A DNA stretch of 64,000 nucleotides, from NCBI GenBank assembly GCA_016860845.1, contig BOKF01000007.1, forward strand, positions 186,001 to 250,000, written 5' to 3'. The notes under the pieces are model-generated. The model saw only the letters and a list, made by a program, of their open reading frames with translations. It was not told the origin of the DNA and did not search any database. This document shows positions 8,375 to 17,616 of the stretch, in pieces. The stretch comes from Chloroflexota bacterium. GTDB taxonomy: Bacteria > Chloroflexota > Anaerolineae > 4572-78 > J111. A program made the position numbers and the translations under genes. Positions within the stretch are counted from its first letter, which is position 1. Every line of letters begins with the position of its first letter.

Positions 8375-9172
8375 TTATTTCTGACATATTGGGCAAAAAT
8401 GCGTCGAGCGCCCGCCGAGGACAGCCCGGACAATCGGCGTGCCACAGGTCAGGCAGGGTTCGTCGGTGCGGCCATACACCTGAAAATGGTCCTGAAACTC
8501 GCCGCCGCGATAGACGCTGTCGAAGCTGGCCCCTTTCCAGGTGATCCCGGCATTCAGTGTTTGGCGAATGGCCTGGTACAACCGCTCCAACTCTTCCGCC
8601 GCCAGGGTATCCACCTGGCGCTGAGGATTAATGCCCGCCAGAAAACAACTCTCATCGGCGTAAATATTGCCGACCCCAGCAATAAATTCCTGGTTAAGGA
8701 GCAACGGTTTTAGCCGACCCTTACGCTTCTGAAAGAGGCTCTTAAAATCCTCCAGGGCAAAGCCGTCGGCCAGCGGCTCCGGCCCCAGCTTGCCGACCAC
8801 CTGGCTGGGGTCAGTTACCAGGTAGACCCGGCCAAATTTGCGCGGATCCTTAAACCGCAGTTCGTGGGCGTTATCCAGGCCAAAAATGGTCCGCACATGC
8901 GGATGGCGCGGCTCGTTTTCCGGCTCGACCAGCAAATCACCGCTCATCTTGAGATGAAGAAACAGGGTATCGCCGCCGGAGAGCTGGAACTGCAGGTACT
9001 TAGCCCGCCGGTTAATCGCCTCGATACGCTGGCCGGGCAAACGCTGCTGCAGCTCGGAGATAGGTGTTTTGATTGAATTGAGCCAGAGCACGGTCACGCC
9101 GGTGAAGGTTCGCCCCACCAGCGGCCCGCGCAGGCCGCGCACCACCGTTTCAACTTCAGGTAATTCAGGCAT
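8375..9172 (-). CDS. mutM: formamidopyrimidine-DNA glycosylase (Fpg/MutM)
   Basis: A 265-residue bifunctional glycosylase/AP lyase that removes 8-oxoguanine and other oxidised purines. The start at 9172 gives the required N-terminus MPELPEVETVVRGL, in which Pro2 is the Schiff-base nucleophile and Glu3 is catalytic; an upstream in-frame start would mask Pro2 and cannot be right. The C-terminal zinc finger (CLTCGTPI...HFCPICQK) has all four cysteines. The start overlaps the last 8 bases of the AlkZ-like gene, indicating translational coupling and a two-gene base-excision-repair operon. Confidence 0.97.
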   Translation of the reverse strand: MPELPEVETVVRGLRGPLVGRTFTGVTVLWLNSIKTPISELQQRLPGQRIEAINRRAKYLQFQLSGGDTLFLHLKMSGDLLVEPENEPRHPHVRTIFGLDNAHELRFKDPRKFGRVYLVTDPSQVVGKLGPEPLADGFALEDFKSLFQKRKGRLKPLLLNQEFIAGVGNIYADESCFLAGINPQRQVDTLAAEELERLYQAIRQTLNAGITWKGASFDSVYRGGEFQDHFQVYGRTDEPCLTCGTPIVRAVLGGRSTHFCPICQK

Positions 9173-10277
9173 AGCTAACCACCGTAGACGGCATACCGGC
9201 AAACTTGCCATAACGTTTGGCGGCGACAGTAATGGCCTGTTTTTGGTCTTCGCTTAACGAGTTAAAAGGACTGGCTGTAATAACAACCGTCTCTTTCTTG
9301 AATGTACGCTTCCATGTGCCTGCTACCTTGCCATCTATAACCAGGGTGGGGCTAAACATACCATTGTTGCCGGGCGTTATTTTTGGGGCGTGTATCGCCT
9401 CAAGAACAGCACTGCGGTCTTTGTACCCCAGCATATACTCATCGAAACCGGGCAGCAGGTAAGTTGTCGGCGAATTATCTGCTATAACCGGCCTATCCGG
9501 GGACATCCAGTAGGTCTGGCCATTGACGGTCTCTTGGCTGAGCTGCGTTTTGACCATTTCGAGGCCGGCCCTTGCCTCAGTCAGGGTTAACCCCGACCAC
9601 CCTCCAAAATCTGGCAGGGTGGCCGGCCCGTGACTGGTAAAGTAGCGCCGGGTCAGCTCCGCCAGGGCCTCGTCGCGCGCCAGACTTTTAGCCCGGGGCG
9701 CCCACTCGTCAAGCAGGGTAAAAGTTTGCTGTTTGCCGCTTGGCGGACCAAAACAAATCAGCCCATCTTGCGCAGACCGGCACAGGATATGGTAGCCTCG
9801 TTGGCCCGCCGGAGAGATGTTGGCCCGCTCAAGGAGCTGATACATTTCATCCCGCGTCAACTGCTTGCCACCCTGCAAGGCTTTAACAAACAATTCCTTG
9901 CTGCGGGCAAATATAGCCTCGTCCAGTTCAAGTTGCCGATACCGTCCTGCGGTCTGAGCAATAATCCGCGGCGTTAGGAGTTCAAGCAGCCAGCGGATAT
10001 CCTCAGTCGCCACAAAGTGGAGCGTACCCCGCATCGGCCACGTGCGAATCATTGTTTTGTTGGTAATAGCTTGTTCAATCTCAGAGTCGGTGGCGTCTGG
10101 CAAGCGCAAGCCGATTGACCATTTTGCCCCGGCATAATCTTGGGCCTGTAGCGCACCGAGCCAGGACACGATCTGGCCCGGCTCTTTAAATGGGGTCCCG
10201 GCAATTTGTTGATGATAGAGCCTGAATTGAGCAATTGTTTGAGGTGTCACGACTGATTTATCGCTTTCCTTCATCAT
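9165..10277 (-). CDS. AlkZ-like (HTH_42, winged-helix) DNA glycosylase
   Basis: A 370-residue member of the winged-helix family that includes E. coli YcaQ/AlkZ and Streptomyces AlkZ, enzymes that unhook interstrand crosslinks or remove bulky alkyl adducts. The catalytic Q-x-Q motif is visible as Q44-A-Q46 in LGALQAQDYAGAKW, with RTWPMRGTLHFV about 35 residues later. The family lacks classic glycosylase folds and uses three winged helices, which fits the length. Overlap with mutM supports a repair role. A fragment of a second copy overlaps its start, so the pair probably arose by tandem duplication. Substrate is inferred only from family. Confidence 0.85.
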   Translation of the reverse strand: MMKESDKSVVTPQTIAQFRLYHQQIAGTPFKEPGQIVSWLGALQAQDYAGAKWSIGLRLPDATDSEIEQAITNKTMIRTWPMRGTLHFVATEDIRWLLELLTPRIIAQTAGRYRQLELDEAIFARSKELFVKALQGGKQLTRDEMYQLLERANISPAGQRGYHILCRSAQDGLICFGPPSGKQQTFTLLDEWAPRAKSLARDEALAELTRRYFTSHGPATLPDFGGWSGLTLTEARAGLEMVKTQLSQETVNGQTYWMSPDRPVIADNSPTTYLLPGFDEYMLGYKDRSAVLEAIHAPKITPGNNGMFSPTLVIDGKVAGTWKRTFKKETVVITASPFNSLSEDQKQAITVAAKRYGKFAGMPSTVVSYA

Positions 10278-10440
10278 CCCAGCATGACCTTCAGATCAAG
10301 AAACTTCCCATAGCGCTGCACCGCCTCGGCCAGGGCCTGGTCCTCGGCTTGGCCAAGCGGGGTGAAGAGAGTCGGCGTGATATTGTATACTGGTCATAAG
10401 CTGGCAACAAATAAGCTCTGGGTGATGCCGCTGGGGTTAA
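10274..10440 (-). pseudogene. remnant of a second AlkZ-like gene
   Basis: Read on the minus strand, one frame gives AYLLPAYDQYT, matching TYLLPGFDEYM of the intact neighbour. After an internal deletion of roughly 60 codons with a frame change, another frame gives TPTLFTPLGQAEDQ, then QRYGKFLDLKVMLG and a stop. That aligns with the neighbour's C-terminus (KRYGKFAGM). The remnant's stop at 10274-10276 overlaps the ATG of the intact gene. No N-terminal part survives. Confidence 0.8.
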
Positions 10441-10477
10441 TACATTCGGAGAAAACCAACAGATGTTCACTCTAACT

Positions 10478-11446
10478 TTATGGTTGACCGGTTGAGGTAT
10501 GCCGGGCGGCCAGCGCTGCGGCCCGCTCTCGTACCAGCACCCGCAGTTCCTCCGGTTCCACTACCTCCGCCAGATAGGCGTAATTCATCATAATACTGGC
10601 AGCCGTTTCTACATCAGGTATGGCAAAGGTGACGATGATCGAGCCATCCGGCTGCTTTTCCACCGTATCCCACTGCGACTGGTTATCCAGAGCCTGGAGC
10701 GCCGCCTCCGAAGCAAAATACAGCCGCACCTGTATTCGGCGTTGAAAGTAAGGCTCGCCGGCCACATAAGCTTCAAGGTCGAAATCGGCCGGAATTTCAA
10801 ACGCCTGCTCCGTTAAGTCGAGTTGGAGAATCCGATCTACCCGGAAGGAACGAATATCCTGGCGCAGATGGCAGTAACCGAGACAGTACTGCCGGCCCCA
10901 GCCATGCACCAGCACGTAAGGGTCAATGTCGCGCGGCAGGGGTTCCGGCTGGTTCCGGCCTCGATACAGCAGCCTGACCCGCCGCCGTTCATGGACCGCC
11001 GCCCATAGTTTCTCCAGATGGGGTGCGCTGCGGCTCGGATCGGCCTGATGCATGCCGATGGCCAGCAAGGTCTGGCTGGCCCAGGCGACTTCGCGCCGCT
11101 GCTCATCGGGCAAGACGTTATCCAGCTTGGCCAAGGCCCCGCGCGCCGCCTCCTGGTACAAGCGTCCCCAGACCTGTTCCAGAAAGCTGGTCCCCAGGTA
11201 AACCGCCACAGCTTCCTCCGGAGTGAAGACCAGGGGCGGCATTTTGTAGCCACGCACCAGGGCATAGCCGCCATAAGAACCGCGCTCGGCGTAGATCGGG
11301 ATGCCCATCTCGTCCAGCATCGTCATATAGCGCTGCACCGTCCGGACCGAGACATCCAGGGTTCGGGCGAGTTGGGCCGCGGTCTGGTTGGTCTGGCGCT
11401 GGAGCAGCATGATTAATGTAATCAATCGGGTGGCGGTATTGGCCAT
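10478..11446 (-). CDS. HTH-WYL transcriptional regulator
   Basis: A 322-residue YafY-type regulator. The N-terminal winged helix (AAQLARTLDVSVRTVQRYMTML, residues about 24-44) is followed by a WYL ligand-sensing domain with the signature region YVLVHGWGRQYCLGYCHLRQDIRSFRVDRI and a WCX-like C-terminal part. WYL domains sense nucleic acids or nucleotides and often sit beside defence genes. Here the regulator is divergent from a toxin-antitoxin/NACHT island 250 bp away, but also next to repair genes, so its target is open. A 19-bp palindrome lies 58 bp upstream of its start. Confidence 0.92.
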   Translation of the reverse strand: MANTATRLITLIMLLQRQTNQTAAQLARTLDVSVRTVQRYMTMLDEMGIPIYAERGSYGGYALVRGYKMPPLVFTPEEAVAVYLGTSFLEQVWGRLYQEAARGALAKLDNVLPDEQRREVAWASQTLLAIGMHQADPSRSAPHLEKLWAAVHERRRVRLLYRGRNQPEPLPRDIDPYVLVHGWGRQYCLGYCHLRQDIRSFRVDRILQLDLTEQAFEIPADFDLEAYVAGEPYFQRRIQVRLYFASEAALQALDNQSQWDTVEKQPDGSIIVTFAIPDVETAASIMMNYAYLAEVVEPEELRVLVRERAAALAARHTSTGQP

Positions 11447-11503
11447 CTGCTTCTTCCTTGATCGTTCAGTGACTAAAGCTATAAGTCTACTGTAACATGA
11501 GAA

Positions 11504-11522
11504 TACGACAATATCTGTCGTA
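11504..11522. promoter_or_regulatory. candidate operator upstream of the WYL gene
   Basis: TACGACA and TGTCGTA flank the 5-bp centre ATATC, a perfect inverted repeat with 7-bp arms. It lies in the divergent region about 58 bp before the WYL start codon. Autoregulation is inferred. Confidence 0.5.
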
Positions 11523-11636
11523 ATTATCCCTCAATCTCAGTAATTTGAAAATCGAATACCGGCAGAAGCGGCAGCTCCAAAGATTCTCTTTCTCAACCAG
11601 CATATCCTCACTGGAAGAATAAAGCCTTTTTGCAAG

Positions 11637-11682
11637 TTGCGTCCACTCCCATACATGCTATACTCACTAACAAAAATGTTAG
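11637..11682 (+). promoter_or_regulatory. toxin-antitoxin promoter and operator
   Basis: TTGCGT (11637-11642), 16-bp spacer, TATACT (11659-11664) with an extended TGC. Just downstream an inverted repeat CTAACA-AAAA-TGTTAG (11667-11682) overlaps the expected transcript start, the usual place for a toxin-antitoxin autoregulatory operator. Confidence 0.6.
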
Positions 11683-11697
11683 ATGTAGGGGGTTAGT

Positions 11698-11949
11698 ATG
11701 GATACTGTACAGGTTTCAATAGAATTGCCTCGGGCTGTGTTGTCGGTGCTGAGACAAGACCCAGCTCATTTTGTGCAGGAAATGCGCCTAGCAGCGGCAG
11801 TTAAGTGGTATGAAATGGGCCTGGTGTCTCAGGCCAAAGCCAGTGAGGTTGCTGGCCTGTCCAGGACCGAGTTTTTAACTGCCTTGGGTCGGTTTGGTGT
11901 TTCCCCATTCCAGTACGGGGCAGATGAGATTATTCGAGAAGTTGAATAA
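11698..11949 (+). CDS. UPF0175-family antitoxin
   Basis: An 83-residue protein matching the UPF0175 family, small helix-turn-helix antitoxins that are paired with DUF3368 PIN-like toxins. The family pattern is present: VSIELP-AVL near the N-terminus, then RLAAAVKWYEMGLVSQAKASEVAGLSR with a central helix-turn-helix, and a C-terminal FGVSPFQY. Its stop overlaps the start of the toxin gene as TAATG, so the two are translationally coupled. The helix-turn-helix probably binds the inverted repeat upstream. Confidence 0.88.
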   Translation: MDTVQVSIELPRAVLSVLRQDPAHFVQEMRLAAAVKWYEMGLVSQAKASEVAGLSRTEFLTALGRFGVSPFQYGADEIIREVE

Positions 11950-12446
11950 TGGCTGAGCGTTGGATTCTAAACGCTTCTCCGCTCATTGTTTTGGCCCAAG
12001 TTGGTCTTGAGCGTCTGTTTTTTGATCTGGCTGATGAAATCATTTTGCCCCGGGCAGTTGCAATTGAAATTGATGCAGGGCCACCAGAAGACCTAGCCAG
12101 AAGGGCGTTAGCTACAGGCAGTTTTACCATTGTGGACACCCCTGCGCCACCAGGAGAAATATTAGCCTGGGATTTGGGTAGTGGTGAAACCGCTGTGCTT
12201 TCTTTTGCTCTGACTCAATCGGGTTGGACGGCCGTTCTCGATGATGCTGCTGCCCGCCGTTGCGCCCGCAGCTTTTTAGTACCCCTCAAAGGAACCTTGG
12301 CCGTTGTAATTTTAGCCAAACAACGCGGTTTGATTACCTCCGCCGCTCAAACACTTCTAGCTTTGCGTTCTGTCGGATTTCGTCTTGACGATCGAACGAT
12401 CCGTGAGGCTTTGAGCCGTACAGTTGGAGAAGTGTGGCTGCCCTAA
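11949..12446 (+). CDS. DUF3368 PIN-like toxin
   Basis: A 165-residue member of the DUF3368 family, PIN-domain-related RNase toxins. Expected acidic and family motifs are visible: NASPLIVLAQ at residues 8-17, LGSGETAVLSFAL near 76-88, VLDDAAARRCA near 96-106 and PLKGTLAVVILAKQ near 112-125. RNase activity is inferred from the PIN relationship. It starts on the last base of the antitoxin gene. The NERD-NACHT gene begins 33 bp after its stop on the same strand, so all three may share a transcript. Confidence 0.88.
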   Translation: MAERWILNASPLIVLAQVGLERLFFDLADEIILPRAVAIEIDAGPPEDLARRALATGSFTIVDTPAPPGEILAWDLGSGETAVLSFALTQSGWTAVLDDAAARRCARSFLVPLKGTLAVVILAKQRGLITSAAQTLLALRSVGFRLDDRTIREALSRTVGEVWLP

Positions 12447-12479
12447 TCCAATAAAAGGTGTCCAGGGGATTCAGAAGAT

Positions 12480-15400
12480 ATGCCTGTTGAACTTTGGATC
12501 GGTCAGGAATTTAAGACAACCCACGAACGACGCGCTTTTGACCAATTTAGGAAAGATATGGAAGCCAAATTCGGTCAAAGTAAGCAACTTCATTTTATCC
12601 TGGTCAATTATTCTTTGGATGGCCGCGAGATTGACCTGACGGTTTTGAAGCGAGATGCGATTATCGTCGTTGAGCTAAAAGAGTGTGCTGATCCAATTGA
12701 GACTTCTGAAAATGGCGATTGGTTGACTATTCCCGGCAATAAGATAATTGGCACTGGAGATCAAAATCCGTATCAGCAGGCTAAAGACTATCGCATCAAA
12801 TGGGCTAATTTCTTAAAGCGTAACGAGGGTAAGTTTCTTGCTCGAGCCAAAATTTCTACTATGGATTTCATGCATACCAGCGCCTTTGTTGCTATCAGCC
12901 CGGCCCTGCCTTCAAACACCAAAAACAATATTCCTGCTCACCTCCCCTGGTTTCGGCTGGTGGGTTTAGATAAACTGAGTCAAGCTATTGGGCAGCAAAC
13001 CAGCCGAAGTTTGAATTTTTCCGATCAGGAATTGAGGAGTTTGGTAACTGATATTCTTCACTTGAAAAAGTTTGATCCGAACATTTCATCAGGAATGGAG
13101 GCAATCAACACCCATTGGCTCGAATATTGCCACACTTTGCTCACCACGCATCGAGATTGGACTGCTATGCCCCCGGCACTTTACCTTTCCCCCGAACAGA
13201 TGGATATTGCCCCAGCGCGAGTCATTTTGGATAAGGAACAGTTCACAGAGGTTAAACTACAGTTCATTTCAGGATTTAAATCTACTACTATCAAACGTCT
13301 AGCACGTAAAATATTAGATAGTGATACCGATGAAACTAAAGATTTACTTACCTTGATAGATGAAGCTCATCGCCCTGTCGTTTTATTAGGCAGTCCCGGC
13401 CTCGGTAAATCTGTAGCAATGGAGCACCTAGCTTTAAAATACGCTGAACGTTATGCTCAAAATAAGGCTGATTATGTACCAGTTCTAATTCGACTGCGCA
13501 ATCATAGCCAGAGGCGTAGCCTGAATTACCTAATTAGAGTTACTTTACAAAGTAATGGAGTGGCTCTAAGCGAGTCGGAAGCAGCTAGGATTTTACAAAC
13601 AGAGAAACTGTTGCTCCTATTCGACGGCTTAGACGAAGCCCCAAATGCCTCTGATATCGTGCCGGAGCTTGAAACATTTCTTCAAGAATACCCTCATCAT
13701 CACTGTGTTATTTCCAGCCGACTTAACGTATATCGAGCAAACCGATTTCCAATTATTGGATGCTATGAAGTTGAGCTTCAAGGATTAACTCACGAGTCGG
13801 CAGCCAAACTATGGCAATCATTTGTTGGCACACCTAATTTCGGTGACTTACCGGAGACCGTTCAGCATATTTTGCGTACTCCTCTATTTCTTCGTCTTTA
13901 TGCTGAAAATGCTCAACTTGCGCAGATTGAGGTTAAAACTGAAGCTCAACTGATGGATTTGATTGTCCGCAAGTGCCCGGAGTCTCTAAAACCACCTCGT
14001 GAGAGCAGGGAGGTCGTTGATCGCTGCCTGTTTCAATTAGCATTGGAAGAAAGCTTTATCTTTAATGAACAGTGTGTATTTAGGGTAGTAGCTAACTCTC
14101 TTCCCGGAGAGAGCACCGAGTATCAACAAAAGATAGCGAACATTCTGATTCACCAACATCCCCTGCTAATTTCCTTTAACGATTATATCTCTTTCTGGCA
14201 CCCCGCTTTTAAGGATTATTTCGCGGCGCGGGGATTACAAGATATTATCAGAAATCAGGATTTTGAATTAGCCTTAAGTTATTTCAACATTCCTCGCTGG
14301 GATGAAACGATTGTCTATCTCGCCCAAATTTCAGATAGCACAGGTCAAGCTAGGTTGATCGAGTACATCCTGGAGAATTTTGATAATCCTATCCTGGCTT
14401 GGCGCTGTGTTGGTCAAGCCCCTTCACTTCATACGGATGTAATTGATAAATTCACCCACAGATTGGCCCAGGGTCTCGTCACCGCTATTGAAAATATTCA
14501 ACAAAATCACGTCGAACAAGTAGATGAATTACTGCAATGGGTTTTAATGGATGGGAATGATTCATTACGACGTGCTTGGAGTAATTCTGATGACAAGGGG
14601 GATTTATCTAAAGTCGAGAATCTCAATTTCTACTTGGGGCTGAACAAGTACAAGCAAATGAGCAAGTTAGAAGAGTATTTCTACATCTTGGTCATGACAA
14701 TAAGAAAATTTGAACTTGAGGATGAAATTTATCTTGAACCCTATTTCCTCGATTTGCTCAAAAGCCCTGGACCTATCACTCGACTCATCGGCTGGTCTTT
14801 GCTAAAAAAATCGCTCGATTTCTTGAAGATAACCTTCTCGATGCATTTCTTAAAGGAAATTGCGGCATTAATTATGGGTGAAGCACCCCCTCAAAATTCA
14901 ATGTCACCTACAGACAAATTCTTGAATGAAGTAATCAAGAACATTAATTTTATAGAAATGTTGACCGAATTAAGAATAGCGCCCAAAATTCTTGCTCTTG
15001 GAGAGGAAAAACAAAAAGTTTTATCTTTCTGGCGTAATATTCTTTATACGGGAAACGGGTTTTCCCAAATCGGAGCTGCCTTAGGTTTATTAGAAATTGG
15101 GGGAGATGAAGCCCTGGAATTGTTATGCTCCTTATTAGATCATCCAGAGCCGAGTCTACGTTATTTGGCGATTTTCGGAATAATAAGAACCAAGCAGTCC
15201 AACCGATACAACGACTTGAGGAAGATGATCTATGATCCCGATCCTGTGGTTGCCTTTTGGTCTACGTTCCAATTAGAAAGCGTTGAAACCTCACTTAGTA
15301 TTGCACGGTCTGGTGCTGAACTGCGTTTAGTCGTAGAAAACCTGTTGATGCCTCTAACCAACAAATTTACCCTGGATATACTTTCCAAACACACATTGCT

Positions 15401-15860
15401 TTTTGGGTTAAATTCTCCTTATATGCCGATTGAGCTTTTTGGTAACTTTACTAATTTTGCTATGGCAGACCCGCTGCTTGATGTTATTGGTTCTGCGCTA
15501 ATCTGTGAAGGAGTTTGCTTCGACGATTATTTTCTGAATAGCCCTGAGTGGCACAATAAAAAGGCAGGCTGGCAGGGTGCTGTAATTGCACTGATTTGGA
15601 CGCTCAGCCTCGCCATTTCAGGCAGAACGTCTTTCCCGCGTAGTGAGATTACCCCCGAAGAGGCCAAAGAAACCCTGGCCCGAATACTCACTGTTACGAA
15701 GGGGTGGTTTCCCTTCTATGATGAGAAGGATTTGGGTAAACCATTAGAGTTAACCGATAACAACATCGCCTACATTAAATCCTGGACGGATCACGACCTA
15801 ACCCGCGAGATTGCCGAAGAAGTTCTAGCCGGTCGTTACAGACCTCGGTTGAAAGAATAA
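12480..15860 (+). CDS. NERD-NACHT-HEAT protein, probable NLR-like defence ATPase
   Basis: A 1126-residue multidomain protein. The N-terminus is a NERD domain (PD-(D/E)XK-type nuclease) with D52 in GREIDLTVLK and E65-L-K67 in VVELKE. A NACHT-type STAND ATPase follows, with Walker A GSPGLGKS (K310) and Walker B LLFDGLDEA (D382-E386). The C-terminal half is helical, with a HEAT-like stretch near residues 865-935 (LLEIGGDEALELL). Bacterial NACHT proteins with N-terminal nucleases act in anti-phage immunity: a C-terminal sensor triggers oligomerisation and the effector attacks nucleic acid. That role is inferred here. The DNA is clearly AT-rich: the line 14641-14700 has 21 G+C of 60, against 41 of 60 at 6481-6540 in ftsK. 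This suggests transfer. Confidence 0.88.
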   Translation: MPVELWIGQEFKTTHERRAFDQFRKDMEAKFGQSKQLHFILVNYSLDGREIDLTVLKRDAIIVVELKECADPIETSENGDWLTIPGNKIIGTGDQNPYQQAKDYRIKWANFLKRNEGKFLARAKISTMDFMHTSAFVAISPALPSNTKNNIPAHLPWFRLVGLDKLSQAIGQQTSRSLNFSDQELRSLVTDILHLKKFDPNISSGMEAINTHWLEYCHTLLTTHRDWTAMPPALYLSPEQMDIAPARVILDKEQFTEVKLQFISGFKSTTIKRLARKILDSDTDETKDLLTLIDEAHRPVVLLGSPGLGKSVAMEHLALKYAERYAQNKADYVPVLIRLRNHSQRRSLNYLIRVTLQSNGVALSESEAARILQTEKLLLLFDGLDEAPNASDIVPELETFLQEYPHHHCVISSRLNVYRANRFPIIGCYEVELQGLTHESAAKLWQSFVGTPNFGDLPETVQHILRTPLFLRLYAENAQLAQIEVKTEAQLMDLIVRKCPESLKPPRESREVVDRCLFQLALEESFIFNEQCVFRVVANSLPGESTEYQQKIANILIHQHPLLISFNDYISFWHPAFKDYFAARGLQDIIRNQDFELALSYFNIPRWDETIVYLAQISDSTGQARLIEYILENFDNPILAWRCVGQAPSLHTDVIDKFTHRLAQGLVTAIENIQQNHVEQVDELLQWVLMDGNDSLRRAWSNSDDKGDLSKVENLNFYLGLNKYKQMSKLEEYFYILVMTIRKFELEDEIYLEPYFLDLLKSPGPITRLIGWSLLKKSLDFLKITFSMHFLKEIAALIMGEAPPQNSMSPTDKFLNEVIKNINFIEMLTELRIAPKILALGEEKQKVLSFWRNILYTGNGFSQIGAALGLLEIGGDEALELLCSLLDHPEPSLRYLAIFGIIRTKQSNRYNDLRKMIYDPDPVVAFWSTFQLESVETSLSIARSGAELRLVVENLLMPLTNKFTLDILSKHTLLFGLNSPYMPIELFGNFTNFAMADPLLDVIGSALICEGVCFDDYFLNSPEWHNKKAGWQGAVIALIWTLSLAISGRTSFPRSEITPEEAKETLARILTVTKGWFPFYDEKDLGKPLELTDNNIAYIKSWTDHDLTREIAEEVLAGRYRPRLKE

Positions 15861-15920
15861 GAGATCAAGGCATGACTGTTACCGTTTTTCCACTAATATA
15901 ACTGTATAAGGAGAAACCCG

Positions 15921-16889
15921 ATGAAAGCTGTTCGCATCCACGAATTTGGCGGCCCTGAAGTACTGGGCTATGAAGACTTACCCACTCCTGAACCGGGCGC
16001 GGGCGAGGTTTTGGTCAAAATTGCCGCCGCCGGAGTCAACTTCATTGATATTTACCACCGCATCGGCTTGTATCAGCAGCCCCTGCCGATGACCCTGGGT
16101 GTGGAGGGGGCAGGCAGGGTGGAAGCTGTGGGATCGGGAGTGACTGAATTTAAGCCGGGCGACCCGGTAGCTTTCAGCGGGCCGGCAGGCGCTGATGCCA
16201 CTTACACCCTTGTTCCCGCAGGGAAATTGGTTCCTGTTCCGGCCGGACTCGACCTGTCTTTGGCCGCTGCGGCTTTGCTCCAGGGAATGACCGCCCATTT
16301 TCTGACCTACAGCACTTTTCCCCTCAAACAAGGCAATACCACCCTCATTCACGCGGCAGCCGGGGGGGTGGGCTTGCTGCTGGTGCAGGTAGCCAAAAAA
16401 CTGGGGGCAACCGTCATCGGCACAACCTCGACGGAGGAAAAAGCCCAATTGGTGCGCGAAGCCGGAGCCGATCATGTCATCCTCTACACCCAAACCGATT
16501 TTGAAGCCGAAACCAAGCGCCTGACCGACGGCCAGGGCGTAGATGTCGTGTACGACTCGGTGGGTAAAACCACTTTTGAGAAAAGCCTGAATGTGCTGCG
16601 CATGCGCGGGATGCTGGTGCTGTTTGGCCAATCCAGCGGCAAAGTGCCGCCGATTGATCCCCTCACTCTCAACGCAAAAGGCTCCCTCTTCCTTACCCGT
16701 CCGACCGTGTTTCACTACACCGCCACCCGCGAGGAATTACTGTGGCGTTCCGGCGATATTTTTAACTGGCTTGCCGCCGGCGAGCTAAAGGTTCGTATTG
16801 ACCACCAACTGCCCCTGGCCGAAGCCGCCGAAGCGCACCGCCTGCTCGAAAGCCGCCAAACGGCGGGGAAATTACTATTGATTCTATGA
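15921..16889 (+). CDS. NADPH:quinone oxidoreductase, zinc-free MDR family
   Basis: A 322-residue medium-chain dehydrogenase/reductase of the Qor type, which reduces quinones or enones with NADPH. The family N-terminus [15 protein letters not shown] and the motif [14 protein letters not shown] are clear, and the Rossmann loop is [22 protein letters not shown]. The cysteine-rich zinc loop of alcohol dehydrogenases is missing, as expected. AAGGAG precedes the ATG. It returns to GC-rich composition right after the AT-rich NACHT gene, so it marks the right edge of that island. Confidence 0.92.
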   Translation: MKAVRIHEFGGPEVLGYEDLPTPEPGAGEVLVKIAAAGVNFIDIYHRIGLYQQPLPMTLGVEGAGRVEAVGSGVTEFKPGDPVAFSGPAGADATYTLVPAGKLVPVPAGLDLSLAAAALLQGMTAHFLTYSTFPLKQGNTTLIHAAAGGVGLLLVQVAKKLGATVIGTTSTEEKAQLVREAGADHVILYTQTDFEAETKRLTDGQGVDVVYDSVGKTTFEKSLNVLRMRGMLVLFGQSSGKVPPIDPLTLNAKGSLFLTRPTVFHYTATREELLWRSGDIFNWLAAGELKVRIDHQLPLAEAAEAHRLLESRQTAGKLLLIL

Positions 16890-16958
16890 GTAATCAGTAG
16901 CCGGTAGTCAGTAGCCAGATTTTCTGACGACTGACTACTGATTACTGACGACTGCTAC
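16890..16958. repeat. inverted heptamer arrays
   Basis: Four 7-bp units GTAATCA, GTAGCCG, GTAGTCA, GTAGCCA (16890-16917) face five complementary units CTGACGA, CTGACTA, CTGATTA, CTGACGA, CTGCTAC (16924-16958). The arms can fold into a long imperfect hairpin directly after the quinone reductase stop. Confidence 0.8.
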
Positions 16959-16974
16959 TGGTCAGGAGAACAGC

Positions 16975-17610
16975 ATGGCCGAAGCATTCAGCCTGAGCCA
17001 AGTTAACACTTATCTGCGCCAGCTTTATGCCGACGATGATCCGGTTCGCCAAGAAATGGAAGAACTGGCCCGGCAGCGTCACTTTCCGATTGTCGGACCC
17101 ATTGCCGGGCGGCATCTCTATCAACTGGCCTGCATGATTGGGGCGCGGCGCATCTTTGAATTAGGGTCGGGTTATGGCTACTCGGCGCTCCATTTTGCCC
17201 GCGCGGTTGGCCCGCAGGGTGAAATCCACTGTACCGAACTCGACGCCGAGAATATCCGGCTGGCCGAAATGTATCTGAGCCGAGTCGGCGTGTGGTCGCG
17301 GGTAACCTATCACCAGGATGAAGGGACTGCTGCCCTGTGGCGGGTGGGGGGAACCTGGGACATTATTTACAACGATATTGACAAAGCCGGCTACCCCGCC
17401 ACCATCGAACTGGCTTACCAGCATCTCCGGCCCGGCGGTCTCTTCATCACCGATAATCTATTTTGGTATGGACGTGTTTTCAATGAAGCAAAAGATCCCG
17501 ATACTCAGGGTATCATCGAATTTATTCGCCAGCTTTTTGCCCATTCCGGCTTCATCAGCTCGATTTATCCGGCCGGCCGTGATGGCCTGGCCGTAGCTTT
17601 GCGCCTGTAA
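16975..17610 (+). CDS. SAM-dependent O-methyltransferase (class I, catechol-type)
   Basis: A 211-residue protein resembling the O-methyltransferase family 3 fold. SAM motif I is FELGSGYGYSALHFA (residues about 61-75), the acidic ribose-binding residue follows in HCTELD, and the metal-site Asp region is IIYNDIDKAGYP. AGGAG precedes the ATG. Six bases separate it from an SDR gene, so they form an operon. The methyl acceptor is unknown. Confidence 0.88.
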   Translation: MAEAFSLSQVNTYLRQLYADDDPVRQEMEELARQRHFPIVGPIAGRHLYQLACMIGARRIFELGSGYGYSALHFARAVGPQGEIHCTELDAENIRLAEMYLSRVGVWSRVTYHQDEGTAALWRVGGTWDIIYNDIDKAGYPATIELAYQHLRPGGLFITDNLFWYGRVFNEAKDPDTQGIIEFIRQLFAHSGFISSIYPAGRDGLAVALRL

Positions 17611-17616
17611 CTTTCC

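Noticed and set aside
12480..15860. KAP or Avs-type P-loop protein
   Set aside because: The Walker B is DGLDE and the helical layout after it fits NACHT; I saw no KAP-type membrane insert or Avs C-terminal TPR array.
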